From NCBI RefSeq assembly GCF_900156735.1, contig NZ_FTOL01000002.1:496001-560000 (forward strand): a stretch of 64,000 nucleotides of DNA, read 5' to 3'. This DNA is from Chryseobacterium ureilyticum (lineage in GTDB: Bacteria; Bacteroidota; Bacteroidia; Flavobacteriales; Weeksellaceae). The notes under the pieces are model-generated. The model had not been told where the DNA came from and made no database searches. It was given only the letters and a program-made list of their open reading frames with translations. Within the stretch, counting starts at the first letter, position 1. The number at the start of each line of letters is the position of its first letter. Of this stretch, positions 1 through 8,699 are shown one piece after another. The position numbers were made by a program, and so were the translations under genes.

Positions 1-186
1 TTCGTTAATTATAAGACAGGATTCGTACTGGCGATCATTGCCCTTATTTACTTTATTGGTAAATTCTACTATGATCTATATTTTACTTTACTGACAAAAT
101 CCATAATTCTGTTTGTTTCCGGGGTTATCTTTTTGGCAATTTATTTCTTTACTCACAAAAAACTGACAGAAAATGAAAAAATATAA
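1..186 (+). CDS. Partial membrane protein (DUF4401/DUF2157-like), C-terminal end
   Basis: The first frame is open from base 1 to a TAA at 184-186 and encodes 61 residues. It shows two strongly hydrophobic helices (for example FVLAIIALIYFIGKFYY and IILFVSGVIFLAIYFF) and a short charged tail, so this is the end of a polytopic inner-membrane protein. It overlaps the next gene by 14 bases, and that gene carries a GDYxxLxY motif. In Bacteroidetes such genes usually follow a DUF4401/DUF2157 membrane protein, so the family call rests on context. The 5' part lies outside the window, and the function is unknown. Confidence 0.6.
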   Translation, partial: FVNYKTGFVLAIIALIYFIGKFYYDLYFTLLTKSIILFVSGVIFLAIYFFTHKKLTENEKI

Positions 187-661
187 ATGGATCATCATAC
201 TTTTAAATTTAGTACTGCTACTTGTATACTTCAATTATTCCGTGGCAGAAAAAGAAACTTTACTAAAAGAAGGGCAACCCATTTTATTAAAGCTTGCACC
301 CGTTGATCCCCGTTCACTCATGCAGGGCGATTACATGAACCTGAGATATGATATTTCAAATAATATTAATGCTGAGCAAATCCCAAGACGAGGCTATTGT
401 GTAGTAACACTTGATCCAAAAGGCATTGCCCAATTTGTTCGTTTTCAAAAGGACCAAACTCCATTAAAAACCAGTGAACACCTCATCAAGTATACTTCTC
501 CCAACCAATGGAATATCAATATTGGTGCAGAATCTTTCTTTTTTCAGGAAGGACATGCAGAAAAATATAGCAATGCAAAATATGGTGGAATAAAAACAGA
601 TAAAGACGGAAACAGTCTCTTGATAGGATTGTATGATGAACAATTAAAACAAATTAAATAA
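173..661 (+). CDS. GDYXXLXY domain-containing protein
   Basis: This 162-residue protein starts with a hydrophobic segment (residues 7-20) that looks like a signal anchor. It carries the family motif as GDYMNLRY near residues 53-60, inside the typical context DPRSLMQGDY. Proteins of this family are thought to be envelope proteins with one N-terminal membrane segment and to work with the DUF4401/DUF2157 membrane protein encoded just upstream. The ATG lies inside the end of the upstream gene, which points to coupled translation. The biochemical role is unknown. Confidence 0.85.
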   Translation: MKKYKWIIILLNLVLLLVYFNYSVAEKETLLKEGQPILLKLAPVDPRSLMQGDYMNLRYDISNNINAEQIPRRGYCVVTLDPKGIAQFVRFQKDQTPLKTSEHLIKYTSPNQWNINIGAESFFFQEGHAEKYSNAKYGGIKTDKDGNSLLIGLYDEQLKQIK

Positions 662-664
662 AAA

Positions 665-1150
665 ATGTATAAAATATTGTTAGTTAAATTTCTACTTCTT
701 TTTACAAGTATGAATTTCTATTCTCAAAACATCAATCTAAATGAGTATGAAGTTTACCTTGGAGATGTTTTAATCTATAAGCAAGATTTCATAGAGCAAA
801 ACAAATCTTTTAGTGAAGAACAATTAAAGACGATTCAATTCAAGCCTATTACAGATGGTTTTAAGAAAACATATTATTTAAGTGGTAAAATATCTTCAAG
901 TGGTAAGATTGAAAATTTAAAAGAAAATGGAACTTGGGAATACTGGCATCCTAACGGTCAGATAGCACGTAAAGGTGAATTCATTGATGGAAAACCAAAT
1001 GGAAAACACGAATATTGGTATGAAAACGGAAATCTTAGAGCTATTGGAAATTGGAAAAATGGAGTATATGACGGAAAATGGGAAATGTATAGTGAAGATG
1101 GAAAGCAGAAAATTATTCAAAATTATGAGAACGGAAAAGAGATTTTATAA
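665..1150 (+). CDS. Secreted MORN-variant repeat protein (YwqK-like)
   Basis: This is a 161-residue protein with an N-terminal signal peptide ending near residue 20 (SMNFYSQ). The second half has short repeats of the type NGTWEYWHPNGQ, GKPNGKHEYWYENG and GVYDGKWEMYSEDG. These match the MORN-variant repeats of the YwqK family, which is often labelled toxin-antitoxin YwqK-like although the function in Bacteroidetes is unknown. It starts 3 bases after the stop of the GDYxxLxY gene, so it is probably in the same operon. No toxin partner is visible. Confidence 0.75.
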   Translation: MYKILLVKFLLLFTSMNFYSQNINLNEYEVYLGDVLIYKQDFIEQNKSFSEEQLKTIQFKPITDGFKKTYYLSGKISSSGKIENLKENGTWEYWHPNGQIARKGEFIDGKPNGKHEYWYENGNLRAIGNWKNGVYDGKWEMYSEDGKQKIIQNYENGKEIL

Positions 1151-1347
1151 AAACTCCTTAATAAATTTATAACTATGTTAGCTCTTCACATTGAGTACCT
1201 TGTATGAAGAATCCATAACTTATTGATAAAAAAAATTGAAGACACTTCGCCATTTCAAAAAACTTCCCGAAATTAGCAGCCTGTGCATTAAATTTATTCA
1301 ATGAAATAAAAATTTAAATCAAAACATACAGTAAAACTTAGTATAAG

Positions 1348-1469
1348 TTTTCTTCGGGGCAGGGTGAAATTCCCTACCGGCGGTTACAGTCCGCGACTCC
1401 TTTCTTTTGAAGGGACTGATTTGGTGAAATTCCAAAACCGACAGTTAAAGTCTGGATGGGAGAAGAAAA
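1348..1469 (+). promoter_or_regulatory. FMN riboswitch (RFN element)
   Basis: The segment holds the classic RFN consensus blocks in order: GGGGCAGGGTGAAATTCCC, ACCGGCGGT, AGTCCGCGAC, a variable arm, GATTTGGTGAAATTCC, AACCGACAGT and AGTCTGGATGGGAGAAG. The closing stem P1 can be drawn from TTTTCTTC (1348-1355) with GAAGAAAA (1462-1469). It lies about 95 bases upstream of ribB. FMN binding is expected to lower riboflavin synthesis. No intrinsic terminator is visible between the aptamer and ribB, so control is more likely at translation or through RNA structure. Confidence 0.97.
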
Positions 1470-1473
1470 TGAG

Positions 1474-1551
1474 ATGAACAGTAAGATTCCTTATGGGCTC
1501 TTATTGTGGCGTATTTCATTTCCATGTACCGAAGACTATTTTAACTTTTAA
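1474..1551 (+). other. Possible 25-codon upstream ORF between RFN element and ribB
   Basis: An ATG lies 4 bases after the P1 stem of the riboswitch. It opens 25 codons (MNSKIPYGLLL..., ending TEDYFNF) and stops 12 bases before the ribB ATG, in the same frame as ribB. It fills almost the whole expression platform. It could be chance, or it could be a leader peptide that links riboswitch folding to ribB translation in a group that rarely uses Shine-Dalgarno sites. No ribosome-binding signal decides between these. Confidence 0.25.
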
Positions 1552-1563
1552 AAGTAAAATAAC

Positions 1564-2211
1564 ATGGAAAAATTATTAGAACAATTTGGAGCAACCTCCA
1601 AAGAACGTGTAGAAAAAGCACTTTCAACTTTACAACAGGGAAAAGGTATTCTTTTAGTAGATGACGAAAATCGTGAAAACGAAGGCGATATCATCTTTCC
1701 CGCTTCCACTATTACAGAACAGGACATGGCACTTTTGATCCGCGAATGCAGCGGCATCGTTTGTTTATGCATTTCCGAAGAAAAAAGTAAGCACCTGAAC
1801 TTACGTCCGATGGTGGAAAACAACAATTCAAAAAACCAGACAGCATTTACCATCTCTATTGAAGCTAAAGAAGGTGTAGAATCAGGAGTTTCAGCAAAAG
1901 ATCGTGTCACTACAATCAGAACGGCTGTAGCAGCAAATGCTCAGGCAGAACATATCGCCAGCCCGGGACACGTTTTCCCTTTAATCGCGAAGAAAGAAGG
2001 AGTCTTTGAAAGACGCGGACATACTGAAGGCAGTGTAGATCTTGTAAAAATGGCAAATCTTGGTGATGATGCTGTTCTATGTGAACTGACTAATGAAGAT
2101 GGTTCTATGGCAAGACTTCCGGAAATCGTGGATTTTGCCATCAAGAAAGGAATGAGCGTTGTTACTATTGAAGATATTTATGCGTACCGCAAAATGATTA
2201 TGAGTAACTAG
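1564..2211 (+). CDS. ribB: 3,4-dihydroxy-2-butanone-4-phosphate synthase
   Basis: This 215-residue protein converts ribulose 5-phosphate to 3,4-dihydroxy-2-butanone 4-phosphate plus formate for the riboflavin lumazine ring. Family signatures are clear: the acidic loop [15 protein letters not shown] near residues 38-52, the substrate-binding stretch [20 protein letters not shown], and the C-terminal [12 protein letters not shown] with [12 protein letters not shown]. It is the single-domain form; the GTP cyclohydrolase II (RibA) half found in many RibBA fusions is absent. It sits directly behind an FMN riboswitch and ahead of a strong terminator, so it is a one-gene regulon. Confidence 0.96.
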   Translation: MEKLLEQFGATSKERVEKALSTLQQGKGILLVDDENRENEGDIIFPASTITEQDMALLIRECSGIVCLCISEEKSKHLNLRPMVENNNSKNQTAFTISIEAKEGVESGVSAKDRVTTIRTAVAANAQAEHIASPGHVFPLIAKKEGVFERRGHTEGSVDLVKMANLGDDAVLCELTNEDGSMARLPEIVDFAIKKGMSVVTIEDIYAYRKMIMSN

Positions 2212-2240
2212 ACATACAACAATTTAATGCACAGAAAAAC

Positions 2241-2275
2241 CGCCTGATAGAAAATTATCAGGCGCGTTTTATTTT
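2241..2275 (+). terminator. Terminator after ribB
   Basis: CGCCTGATA (2241-2249) pairs with TATCAGGCG (2256-2264), with a short A-rich loop and a following CGTTTTATTTT tract. It lies between ribB and the convergent outer-membrane receptor gene and may serve mainly ribB. Confidence 0.85.
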
Positions 2276-2288
2276 ATGATCATATTTT

Positions 2289-4370
2289 TTAAAAAGTAGC
2301 AGCCGGAGCTGTATCATTGTTCAGTTTTTTCTGGATTTCGGTTTTCTTTCCTTTAGAGAAATCATAACTTAAGCCTAATACAAACATAGATTTATTGTTC
2401 ATAATCTGGGTATGAATTTTATAATCTACCAAACTTTCAGGTAAGCTTTTCGTTTTATACTCTGACGGCATTCCCATCCAGTACATTCCTGTGGAGAACG
2501 TCCAGTTTTTATGTTTATAGCTTACAAAAATGTTATTCTGATTTTCATTGGTATTGAGAAACGCTCCGCTGAGGCTATAGGTAGGAATATTAAACTGATA
2601 TTGCAGAGAAAAAGCTTTATACTCTGAAGACAGCACAAAATAATTTCCCAGGAAATCATTTTTAATCAGTGCTCCGGTACTTGTTTTTACCATTTCGGAA
2701 GTAGGTGTGATTACAGCTTTTACAACAAGTAAATTATTTCCGAAAGGTTTATAAGATCCTGTAAGCTGTATTCCGTATCGCTGCCCGCTTTTTCCATTTT
2801 CATAGGTTAAAGCATATCCACCCAATTCATCCAAAACATAATACTGATTGATTATCCTATCCGTATACCTGTAAAATAACGCAGCATTAAAGTCAAAATA
2901 TTTATTATTAAAAGAATACGTCAAATTATTGGAGAATACCTGTTGAGATTTCAGAAAGGGATTTCCGCGTTGTACAATATTGGGAACCAATTGTACAATA
3001 TTACTGCTCAAAGCATTACTCCACGGGCTTACCGGGCTGTAACTTCCTGTAAAACGAAGATTCTGATTATTTTTAAGCTGATATCCAAGAATAACTTTGG
3101 GTGTGAAGGTCCATTCATCAAAAACATTTTCTGCACTTTTATTATGAATATTGGTAAGCCCTGCCCCTACCCTATAACTGAACTGATCTACCTTTCCGGA
3201 GAATTCCGTATAAAAATACTGTTCCAGATAATTTACATTGTACTGAGAGTATCCTGCAAGATTATTCAGATCATTTGAAATAGAAGACCTTGAGATACGA
3301 TAGCCTGACGAAAGTTTTCCAGCTTTAAAATCATGAACATGAACCAATTCTCCTACAAAACTTGTTTGTGTTGCCTTTAACATCATATCATTATCATATA
3401 CAGAAAGTCCTGAAGCTGTAATCCATTCTTTCGCTGTTTCGGAAGTATTGGTTGTGTAATGAGAACCGACAAGATTGATACTCAATTCATCTTTTTCACT
3501 AATCTTTTTGGAATAATACAGATCCAGTTTAGGAATCACATAATCTGATCCGTTATTTTTAAACATTGAATGCTCTTCACCCAAGTTATCCTGTGTAAAA
3601 ATACTTTGCCCGACACCTTTTGAAAACCTGCTGAAAATATCCATATTCAATTTTGCCTGAAAAGCATAATCATCCGGAACCATTCTCGTATATCGTAAAG
3701 CAATATTCTGAAAAGTATATCCAAAGTGGTCTTTTCTGTTTTCATCCGAACGGTAATGGCTTCCGTTCAGTTGATAATCATAGATACTGTTTACCCTTCT
3801 GTCGTTATAATCTCTCAGACTCAAAGAATATTCAAGACCAAAATTATTTTTTCCTTTGGTATAATTGGCATAAGCTGAGCCGTTAATAAATCCAGTATTC
3901 AAAGCTGAAAAGACTTCTGCACCAAAAACATATCCTGTTTCTGTAGATCTTGTAAGAATATTAACCACTGTATCTGCTCTCGTTGCCCATCTTGCCGGCG
4001 GAATATCATAATACTCCACTTTTACCACTTCACCGGGAGTCACACTTCTGATCTGTAAATCCGTTGCTTCTACTCCATTGATAAGAAACAATATTGTTCC
4101 GCCTTTTGTACTGGTAATGGTATTTCCCACCAGGTCCAGTTGCAATTCGGGAAGAGTTTGCAGTAAATCTTTTGCATATCGCGCCCGTTCTAAGGCTTCT
4201 TTATCAAAAGTGTATACCGCTTTATCAGCAAATTGTTTTTTTCGTTGCGTCTTTACAATCACTTCCTGAATTTCTTTAGTATCTGAGACCTCTACTGTAT
4301 CATTCTTGCCTTCTTGTGCCAACATAAAAGTTCCACAAAGGATGAACATGGTATATATAGTTTTTTTCAT
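2289..4370 (-). CDS. Outer-membrane beta-barrel / TonB-dependent receptor-like protein
   Basis: This 693-residue protein has a signal peptide cut near residue 19 (FMLAQ). A plug-like domain spans about residues 35-145 (IQEVIVKTQRKK, LLQTLPELQLD, GTILFLINGVEATD, IPPARWATRADTVVNILTR). A long run of beta-strand-rich sequence follows to the C terminus, typical of the Omp_b-brl_3 (PF14905-type) barrels. The usual CarboxypepD_reg-like N-terminal domain is missing. The substrate cannot be told from the sequence; no SusD partner or TonB gene is adjacent. The protein ends in a soluble tail (NNDTAPAATF) instead of a barrel-closing aromatic residue, although the last strand FVLGLSYDFSK lies just before it. 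Confidence 0.88.
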   Translation of the reverse strand: MKKTIYTMFILCGTFMLAQEGKNDTVEVSDTKEIQEVIVKTQRKKQFADKAVYTFDKEALERARYAKDLLQTLPELQLDLVGNTITSTKGGTILFLINGVEATDLQIRSVTPGEVVKVEYYDIPPARWATRADTVVNILTRSTETGYVFGAEVFSALNTGFINGSAYANYTKGKNNFGLEYSLSLRDYNDRRVNSIYDYQLNGSHYRSDENRKDHFGYTFQNIALRYTRMVPDDYAFQAKLNMDIFSRFSKGVGQSIFTQDNLGEEHSMFKNNGSDYVIPKLDLYYSKKISEKDELSINLVGSHYTTNTSETAKEWITASGLSVYDNDMMLKATQTSFVGELVHVHDFKAGKLSSGYRISRSSISNDLNNLAGYSQYNVNYLEQYFYTEFSGKVDQFSYRVGAGLTNIHNKSAENVFDEWTFTPKVILGYQLKNNQNLRFTGSYSPVSPWSNALSSNIVQLVPNIVQRGNPFLKSQQVFSNNLTYSFNNKYFDFNAALFYRYTDRIINQYYVLDELGGYALTYENGKSGQRYGIQLTGSYKPFGNNLLVVKAVITPTSEMVKTSTGALIKNDFLGNYFVLSSEYKAFSLQYQFNIPTYSLSGAFLNTNENQNNIFVSYKHKNWTFSTGMYWMGMPSEYKTKSLPESLVDYKIHTQIMNNKSMFVLGLSYDFSKGKKTEIQKKLNNDTAPAATF

Positions 4371-4552
4371 ATCAGAAATAGAATTATACTTTTATGACAA
4401 TCAATTCCTGAAATCCATTACATTGAATTTTATTTTAATCGTAAAAGCATTTTATCATTAAGAATAAAAACATTTTCTTGACTATCTAAATTATTATGTT
4501 AAATTCAGCCCGTTTTTTGCTGTTAATTTTTTACACCTCAAAATATAAGATT

Positions 4553-5305
4553 ATGAAAAAAATAATCCTATTCATTCCCTGTCTATTATTTTCAACATTA
4601 GGAGCACAGGAGAATCAGGAAGTTTCGTCTGAAAAGATGAATATTATCAAGACGAATGTTACCGCTTACGCATTCAGGAATATCAACTTGTCTTATGAAC
4701 GCGCCATTAATCAATGGTTTTCTGTAAACATTGGTTTCGGGACCATGCCGGAAGGAAAAGTTCCTTTTATCAATGCTTTTCTAAAAGATAAAGATGAAAA
4801 AAGATTTGAAAATCTAAGAGTAAAAGCTACCAATTTCACGATTGAACCCAGGTTTTATATCGGAAAAGGTTATGGAAAAGGGTTTTATTTTGCTCCTTAC
4901 TACCGATATTCAGACGTTTCTTCCAATACGTTTGATTTCTACTATGATTATAACGGACCCAATGGAGTTACTTATCAGATCCCGCTTAAAGGTCAAGGAA
5001 ACACCAGTGGAAACAGTGGCGGGCTGATGGTAGGTGTGCAGTTTTTTCTTACCCGAAGTCAAAATCTTGTGCTGGATTTCTGGATTGCAGGTGCTCACTA
5101 CGGAAGCGGCAAAGGTGATTTTACAATGACCTCTGATTATGTTCTTACTCCGGATATGCAGTCTCAATTAAAAAAGGAAATCGAAAATCTGGATATTCCG
5201 TTTGTAAAATATACCGTGGAAACCAATGCCAATGGAGCTAAAATAAAAGTGGATGGTCCCTGGGCTGGTTTCAGAAGTGGGCTTTCTTTAGGATATAGAT
5301 TTTAA
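4553..5305 (+). CDS. Outer-membrane beta-barrel protein (DUF3575-like)
   Basis: The protein is 250 residues from ATG 4553, which opens a clear signal peptide (MKKIILFIPCLLFSTLGAQ). An in-frame start at 4496 would put an unlikely extension before the signal peptide. The mature part opens with NIIKTNVTAYAFRNINLSYERAI, resembling the first strands of DUF3575 barrels, and ends in a typical barrel end, GFRSGLSLGYRF, with a terminal phenylalanine. It is probably an outer-membrane protein of unknown role. It is divergent from the receptor gene at 2289-4370. Confidence 0.8.
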   Translation: MKKIILFIPCLLFSTLGAQENQEVSSEKMNIIKTNVTAYAFRNINLSYERAINQWFSVNIGFGTMPEGKVPFINAFLKDKDEKRFENLRVKATNFTIEPRFYIGKGYGKGFYFAPYYRYSDVSSNTFDFYYDYNGPNGVTYQIPLKGQGNTSGNSGGLMVGVQFFLTRSQNLVLDFWIAGAHYGSGKGDFTMTSDYVLTPDMQSQLKKEIENLDIPFVKYTVETNANGAKIKVDGPWAGFRSGLSLGYRF

Positions 5306-5413
5306 AATAGTTTTGATTGAGCGTTGCTGTTCATTATTTTTTATGCAATAAATCTTAAGCTTGATCGTCAATTCTGAAAATTTGTATCTTCAGCACCGCA
5401 ATATATTAAAACT

Positions 5414-6706
5414 ATGAACTCATCTTCCATCACCACAGGTCAAAGAATCAAAGCCATTGTGGGCGGGTCTATCGGAAATCTTGTAGAATGGTACGACTGG
5501 TATGCTTATGCTGCATTTGCAATCTATTTTTCCAATTCATTTTTTCCGGATTCGGATCTGAATGCTCAATTGATGAATACTGCCGGAATATTTGCCGTCG
5601 GATTTCTCATGCGTCCCATCGGAGGATGGATGTTTGGAAGTATTGCTGATAAAATTGGAAGAAAAAGAGCAATGACACTTTCTGTTTTACTGATGTCTTT
5701 CGGTTCATTGCTTATTGCTTTAACTCCCACTTACAAATCTATCGGAATACTTGCTCCACTGATACTACTTCTGGCTAGGCTTCTTCAAGGATTAAGTGTG
5801 GGTGGAGAATATGGTGTATCCGCTACTTACCTCAGCGAAATGGCAACGCAAGACAGAAGAGGATTTTATTCCAGTTTTCAATATGTAACGCTAATTGGCG
5901 GGCAACTTATCGCTCTTGGAATCCAGCTTATTTTACAGAAATTATTATTGACAGAAGCTCAGCTGGAAGATTGGGGATGGAGAATTCCTTTTGTAATCGG
6001 AGCCCTACTTTCCGTTATTGCTTTATATTTGAGAGCTAATCTTCATGAAACAGAAGCTTTTGAAAACAAAAAGAAGGTTGATGAAAAGAAAAAAGGAACG
6101 GTAAAAGAACTTTTAAAACATCCTAAAGCTTTACTTACGGTAGTCGGATTAACATTAGGTGGTACATTGGCTTTTTATACCTACACAACATACATGCAGA
6201 AATTCCTCGTCAATACGGTTCATCTTACCAAAGAGGAATCTACCTTGATCTCATTTATCACTTTATTCATTTTTGCGTGTCTTCAACCTGTATTTGGAGG
6301 ATTGTCCGATAGAATTGGGAGACGTCCGCTTCTTCTTGGATTCGGTATTCTTGGAACATTGTGTACAGTTCCGCTTCTTACTGCACTTAGCACTACAACT
6401 TCCATGTGGGGTGCGTTTTTACTGATCATGGCTGCTCTTATCATTGTTAGTGGCTACACCTCTATCAACGCAGTAGTAAAGGCTGAACTTTTCCCTTCTG
6501 AGATCAGAGCACTTGGTGTAGGTTTACCCTACGCTATTACAGTAGCTGTTTTTGGAGGAACGGCAGAATATATTGCACTTTGGTTTAAAAAGATCGGATC
6601 AGAAGAATACTTCTATTGGTATATCACCGGCTGTATATTATTTTCTCTTGTAGTGTATATGGGAATGAAGGATACTAAAAAGACTTCAACACTGGATAAG
6701 GATTAA
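5414..6706 (+). CDS. kgtP: MFS transporter, alpha-ketoglutarate permease-like
   Basis: This 430-residue, 12-helix transporter belongs to the metabolite:H+ symporter branch of the major facilitator superfamily. It follows E. coli KgtP closely by recall: NLVEWYDWYAYAAFAIYF, TAGIFAVGFLMRPIGGW, ADKIGRKRAM (MFS loop 2-3 signature), LLQGLSVGGEYG, SFQYVTLIGGQL, YTYTTYMQKFLVNT, LSDRIGRRPLL, and VFGGTAEYIALWFK near the end. It probably imports 2-oxoglutarate or a similar carboxylate with protons. The substrate is inferred from family likeness. A related proline/betaine carrier is possible but fits less well. Confidence 0.88.
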   Translation: MNSSSITTGQRIKAIVGGSIGNLVEWYDWYAYAAFAIYFSNSFFPDSDLNAQLMNTAGIFAVGFLMRPIGGWMFGSIADKIGRKRAMTLSVLLMSFGSLLIALTPTYKSIGILAPLILLLARLLQGLSVGGEYGVSATYLSEMATQDRRGFYSSFQYVTLIGGQLIALGIQLILQKLLLTEAQLEDWGWRIPFVIGALLSVIALYLRANLHETEAFENKKKVDEKKKGTVKELLKHPKALLTVVGLTLGGTLAFYTYTTYMQKFLVNTVHLTKEESTLISFITLFIFACLQPVFGGLSDRIGRRPLLLGFGILGTLCTVPLLTALSTTTSMWGAFLLIMAALIIVSGYTSINAVVKAELFPSEIRALGVGLPYAITVAVFGGTAEYIALWFKKIGSEEYFYWYITGCILFSLVVYMGMKDTKKTSTLDKD

Positions 6707-6732
6707 AATCTAAAATATTTAGTTCAAACAAA

Positions 6733-6770
6733 TATGCGCCACAGGTTCTCTGTGGCGCATATTATATTTT
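6733..6770. terminator. Bidirectional terminator, kgtP / small ORF
   Basis: TATGCGCCACAG (6733-6744) pairs perfectly with CTGTGGCGCATA (6750-6761) around a 5-base loop, with T-rich sequence after it. It lies in a convergent gap, so it can serve both sides. Confidence 0.85.
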
Positions 6771-6985
6771 TAATGATAAGCTTGTTTAAATTTTTCTATC
6801 ATACTGTCCAGATTATGACGCTGAACATACACGCTCTTTACCTCTTCATACCTTGGAGATTTATAGAAAACTTCATGAAAATCCATACTTCCGTTTCCTA
6901 CTTTTACCACTCTCTGTACTTCGATATTCAACTTTTTCAATTCGTCTTTAAAGACTTTAAATTCATCTTGGATATTATTGCTCAT
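6770..6985 (-). CDS. Small hypothetical protein
   Basis: This is a 71-residue soluble protein, rich in charged residues, with no signal peptide or membrane segment. I do not recognise the family. The first third (NNIQDEFKVFKDELKKLNIEV) is predicted helical, and the rest has SPRYEEVKSVYVQRHNLDSM. It is supported as a gene by its ATG start and its place directly behind a strong convergent terminator. The overlapping plus-strand frame is rich in phenylalanine and tyrosine and starts inside the terminator hairpin, so it is less likely. Confidence 0.6.
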   Translation of the reverse strand: MSNNIQDEFKVFKDELKKLNIEVQRVVKVGNGSMDFHEVFYKSPRYEEVKSVYVQRHNLDSMIEKFKQAYH

Positions 6986-7377
6986 TTATATTTTTGGATT
7001 TAATTAAAAAAATATTATTTACACCAGACACCCTTCTGATATCAGGGGTACCATCTAAAATTTTGATTAAAGTTAATAAATTTATCAATATCAGCATAAC
7101 ACTTTAATATCATTTTGTTGATTTTTTTACAAATACTAAGTTTATTTTAAAATATCTATACACATTCCGTATTTTTAACCTTATCAAAATTTCTAAAACG
7201 ACTATGAATATGAGTGATTATTGCTTTAATTAAAAATATTTTTGTTGCCGTTTTACCTTTACTGGAAAGCATTTGAAGGAAGAGAGACATTTTTTTTGAA
7301 AAAAAATTCAAGTAAAGTGTAACATTTTAAAAAGGTTCGTCTCTAAAAGACAAATAAACCTTAAAACTTTAGAAATC
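6986..7377. other. Intergenic region, no gene seen
   Basis: A 392-base AT-rich gap lies between the small minus-strand gene and the alpha/beta hydrolase operon. No coding frame longer than a few codons and no clear TAnnTTTG promoter were found. TACCTTTA near 7254 is a near match. The promoter of the hydrolase-sigma operon must lie here, and an ECF-type promoter of the encoded sigma factor is possible but not identified. Confidence 0.4.
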
Positions 7378-8229
7378 ATGAAAAAATTTACATTCCTTCT
7401 TATCATCATGTTATTTTTTGCTGCTATATGCAATATATTCGGACAAACAAAAACTTATCCTTTTGAAGTCAAAAAGACAGGAAAAGGAAAACAATCTTTA
7501 ATTTTTATTCCCGGTTTTGCTTCTTCAGGAGATGTATGGAATGAAACAGCGGCAAAATTTGAAAAGGATTTCACATGCTACACCTTGACTATGGCAGGAT
7601 TTGCCGGTACAAAGCCAGAAGCTGAGCCAAGCTTTAAAGAATGGGAAAAAGGAATTGCTGCTTATATTAAAGATCATAAAATTGAAAAACCAATTATCAT
7701 CGGGCATAGTATGGGTGGAGGTTTTGCCCTTGCGATTGCAGCAGATTATCCTGAGTTGGTAGGTAAAGTTGTTATTGTAGACACATTGCCTTGTCTGGCG
7801 GCAATTTCTGACCCTAATTTTACAGCGAAAGAAAACAATGACTGTTCTTCTATTATCAGTAAGTTTACAGCGATGTCTGATGATCAGTTTCATCAGATGC
7901 AGACTCAATCGATTCCAAGACTTTTAGCAGAAACTTCCATGCAAAATACCGTTATTGACTGGAGCATGAAATCAGACCGAAAGACATTTGCTAAAATGTA
8001 TTGTGATTTTTCCAATACTGACCTTAGAGAAAAGATTAAAAACATACAGTGTCCGTCTCTTATTCTTTTAGAATCTTACTTTGCATTCATGAAACCTGCT
8101 ATTGAAACACAGTATAAAAACCTTAAGAATGCCGATCTTCAATATTCTACCAAAGGACTTCATTTCATTATGTATGATGACAAAGATTGGTATTTTAATC
8201 AGTTGAATAAATTCTTATTTGCGAAATAA
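7378..8229 (+). CDS. Secreted alpha/beta hydrolase
   Basis: This 283-residue protein has an N-terminal signal peptide (to about residue 22, NIFGQ). It is an alpha/beta-hydrolase fold enzyme: oxyanion-hole segment FIPGFASSGDVW near residue 45, nucleophile elbow GHSMGGGFAL near residue 110, and a late histidine in GLHFIMYDD near residue 262. It is likely a periplasmic esterase or hydrolase of unknown substrate. Its stop codon overlaps the ATG of the sigma-factor gene (TAATG), so the two are translationally coupled. It may be a target or part of the signal path of that sigma factor. Confidence 0.85.
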   Translation: MKKFTFLLIIMLFFAAICNIFGQTKTYPFEVKKTGKGKQSLIFIPGFASSGDVWNETAAKFEKDFTCYTLTMAGFAGTKPEAEPSFKEWEKGIAAYIKDHKIEKPIIIGHSMGGGFALAIAADYPELVGKVVIVDTLPCLAAISDPNFTAKENNDCSSIISKFTAMSDDQFHQMQTQSIPRLLAETSMQNTVIDWSMKSDRKTFAKMYCDFSNTDLREKIKNIQCPSLILLESYFAFMKPAIETQYKNLKNADLQYSTKGLHFIMYDDKDWYFNQLNKFLFAK

Positions 8230-8699
8230 TGGTGTTTGAGGATATATATGAGCATTACTGGCAGAAGATATTCCGTTTGTGCATGGGATATGTTAATGAT
8301 TCAGAAATGGCTCAGGATCTTGCTCAGGAAACCTTTATCATCGTCTGGCAACAGCTTCCAAAATTCAGGAATGAATCAAGCATCGGGACCTGGATCTTCA
8401 GAATTGCATCAAACAATTGTCTCCGGCAGATTGAAAAAGAAAAAAGGTTTTCAAAAACTGATTTACCCATCAATCTTGAAGAAAAGAAACAGGAATCTAT
8501 GGAACCTCAGATCCAAATGCTTTATCAGCTGATCTCCGAATTGCCTGAAACAGACAGAATTATTATCTCCCTGGAACTGGAAGAAGTGAAACAGGCTGAA
8601 ATTGCACAGATTGTAGGACTCTCGGAGGCAAATATCAGAGTGAAAATTCACAGGATAAAAGAAAAATTAACACAAAAATTTAAGCAAAATGGATACTAA
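8229..8699 (+). CDS. ECF-family RNA polymerase sigma factor
   Basis: This 156-residue protein has the two ECF domains. Sigma-2 spans about residues 5-70 (YEHYWQKIFRLCMGYVND, AQDLAQETFIIVW, SIGTWIFRIASNNCLRQI). Sigma-4 spans about 95-150 (LPETDRIIISLELEEVKQAEIAQIVGLSEANIRVKIHRIKEKL). It should direct RNA polymerase to a specific promoter set on an envelope or stress signal. It is the second gene of a tightly overlapping operon, and its last 11 bases overlap the start of a membrane protein gene, the usual place for an anti-sigma factor. No FecR-type partner is nearby. Confidence 0.92.
   Translation: MVFEDIYEHYWQKIFRLCMGYVNDSEMAQDLAQETFIIVWQQLPKFRNESSIGTWIFRIASNNCLRQIEKEKRFSKTDLPINLEEKKQESMEPQIQMLYQLISELPETDRIIISLELEEVKQAEIAQIVGLSEANIRVKIHRIKEKLTQKFKQNGY

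Noticed and set aside
665..1150. Toxin-antitoxin system suggested by the YwqK-like name
   Set aside because: No toxin gene is adjacent; the protein has a signal peptide and lies in an operon with envelope genes.
4496..4552. Longer start for the DUF3575-like barrel gene
   Set aside because: It would place 19 extra residues before a clear signal peptide that begins at ATG 4553.
6734..7003. Plus-strand frame of 89 codons opposite the small minus-strand gene
   Set aside because: It starts inside a terminator hairpin, is unusually rich in Phe, Tyr and Ile, and overlaps a more protein-like minus-strand gene.
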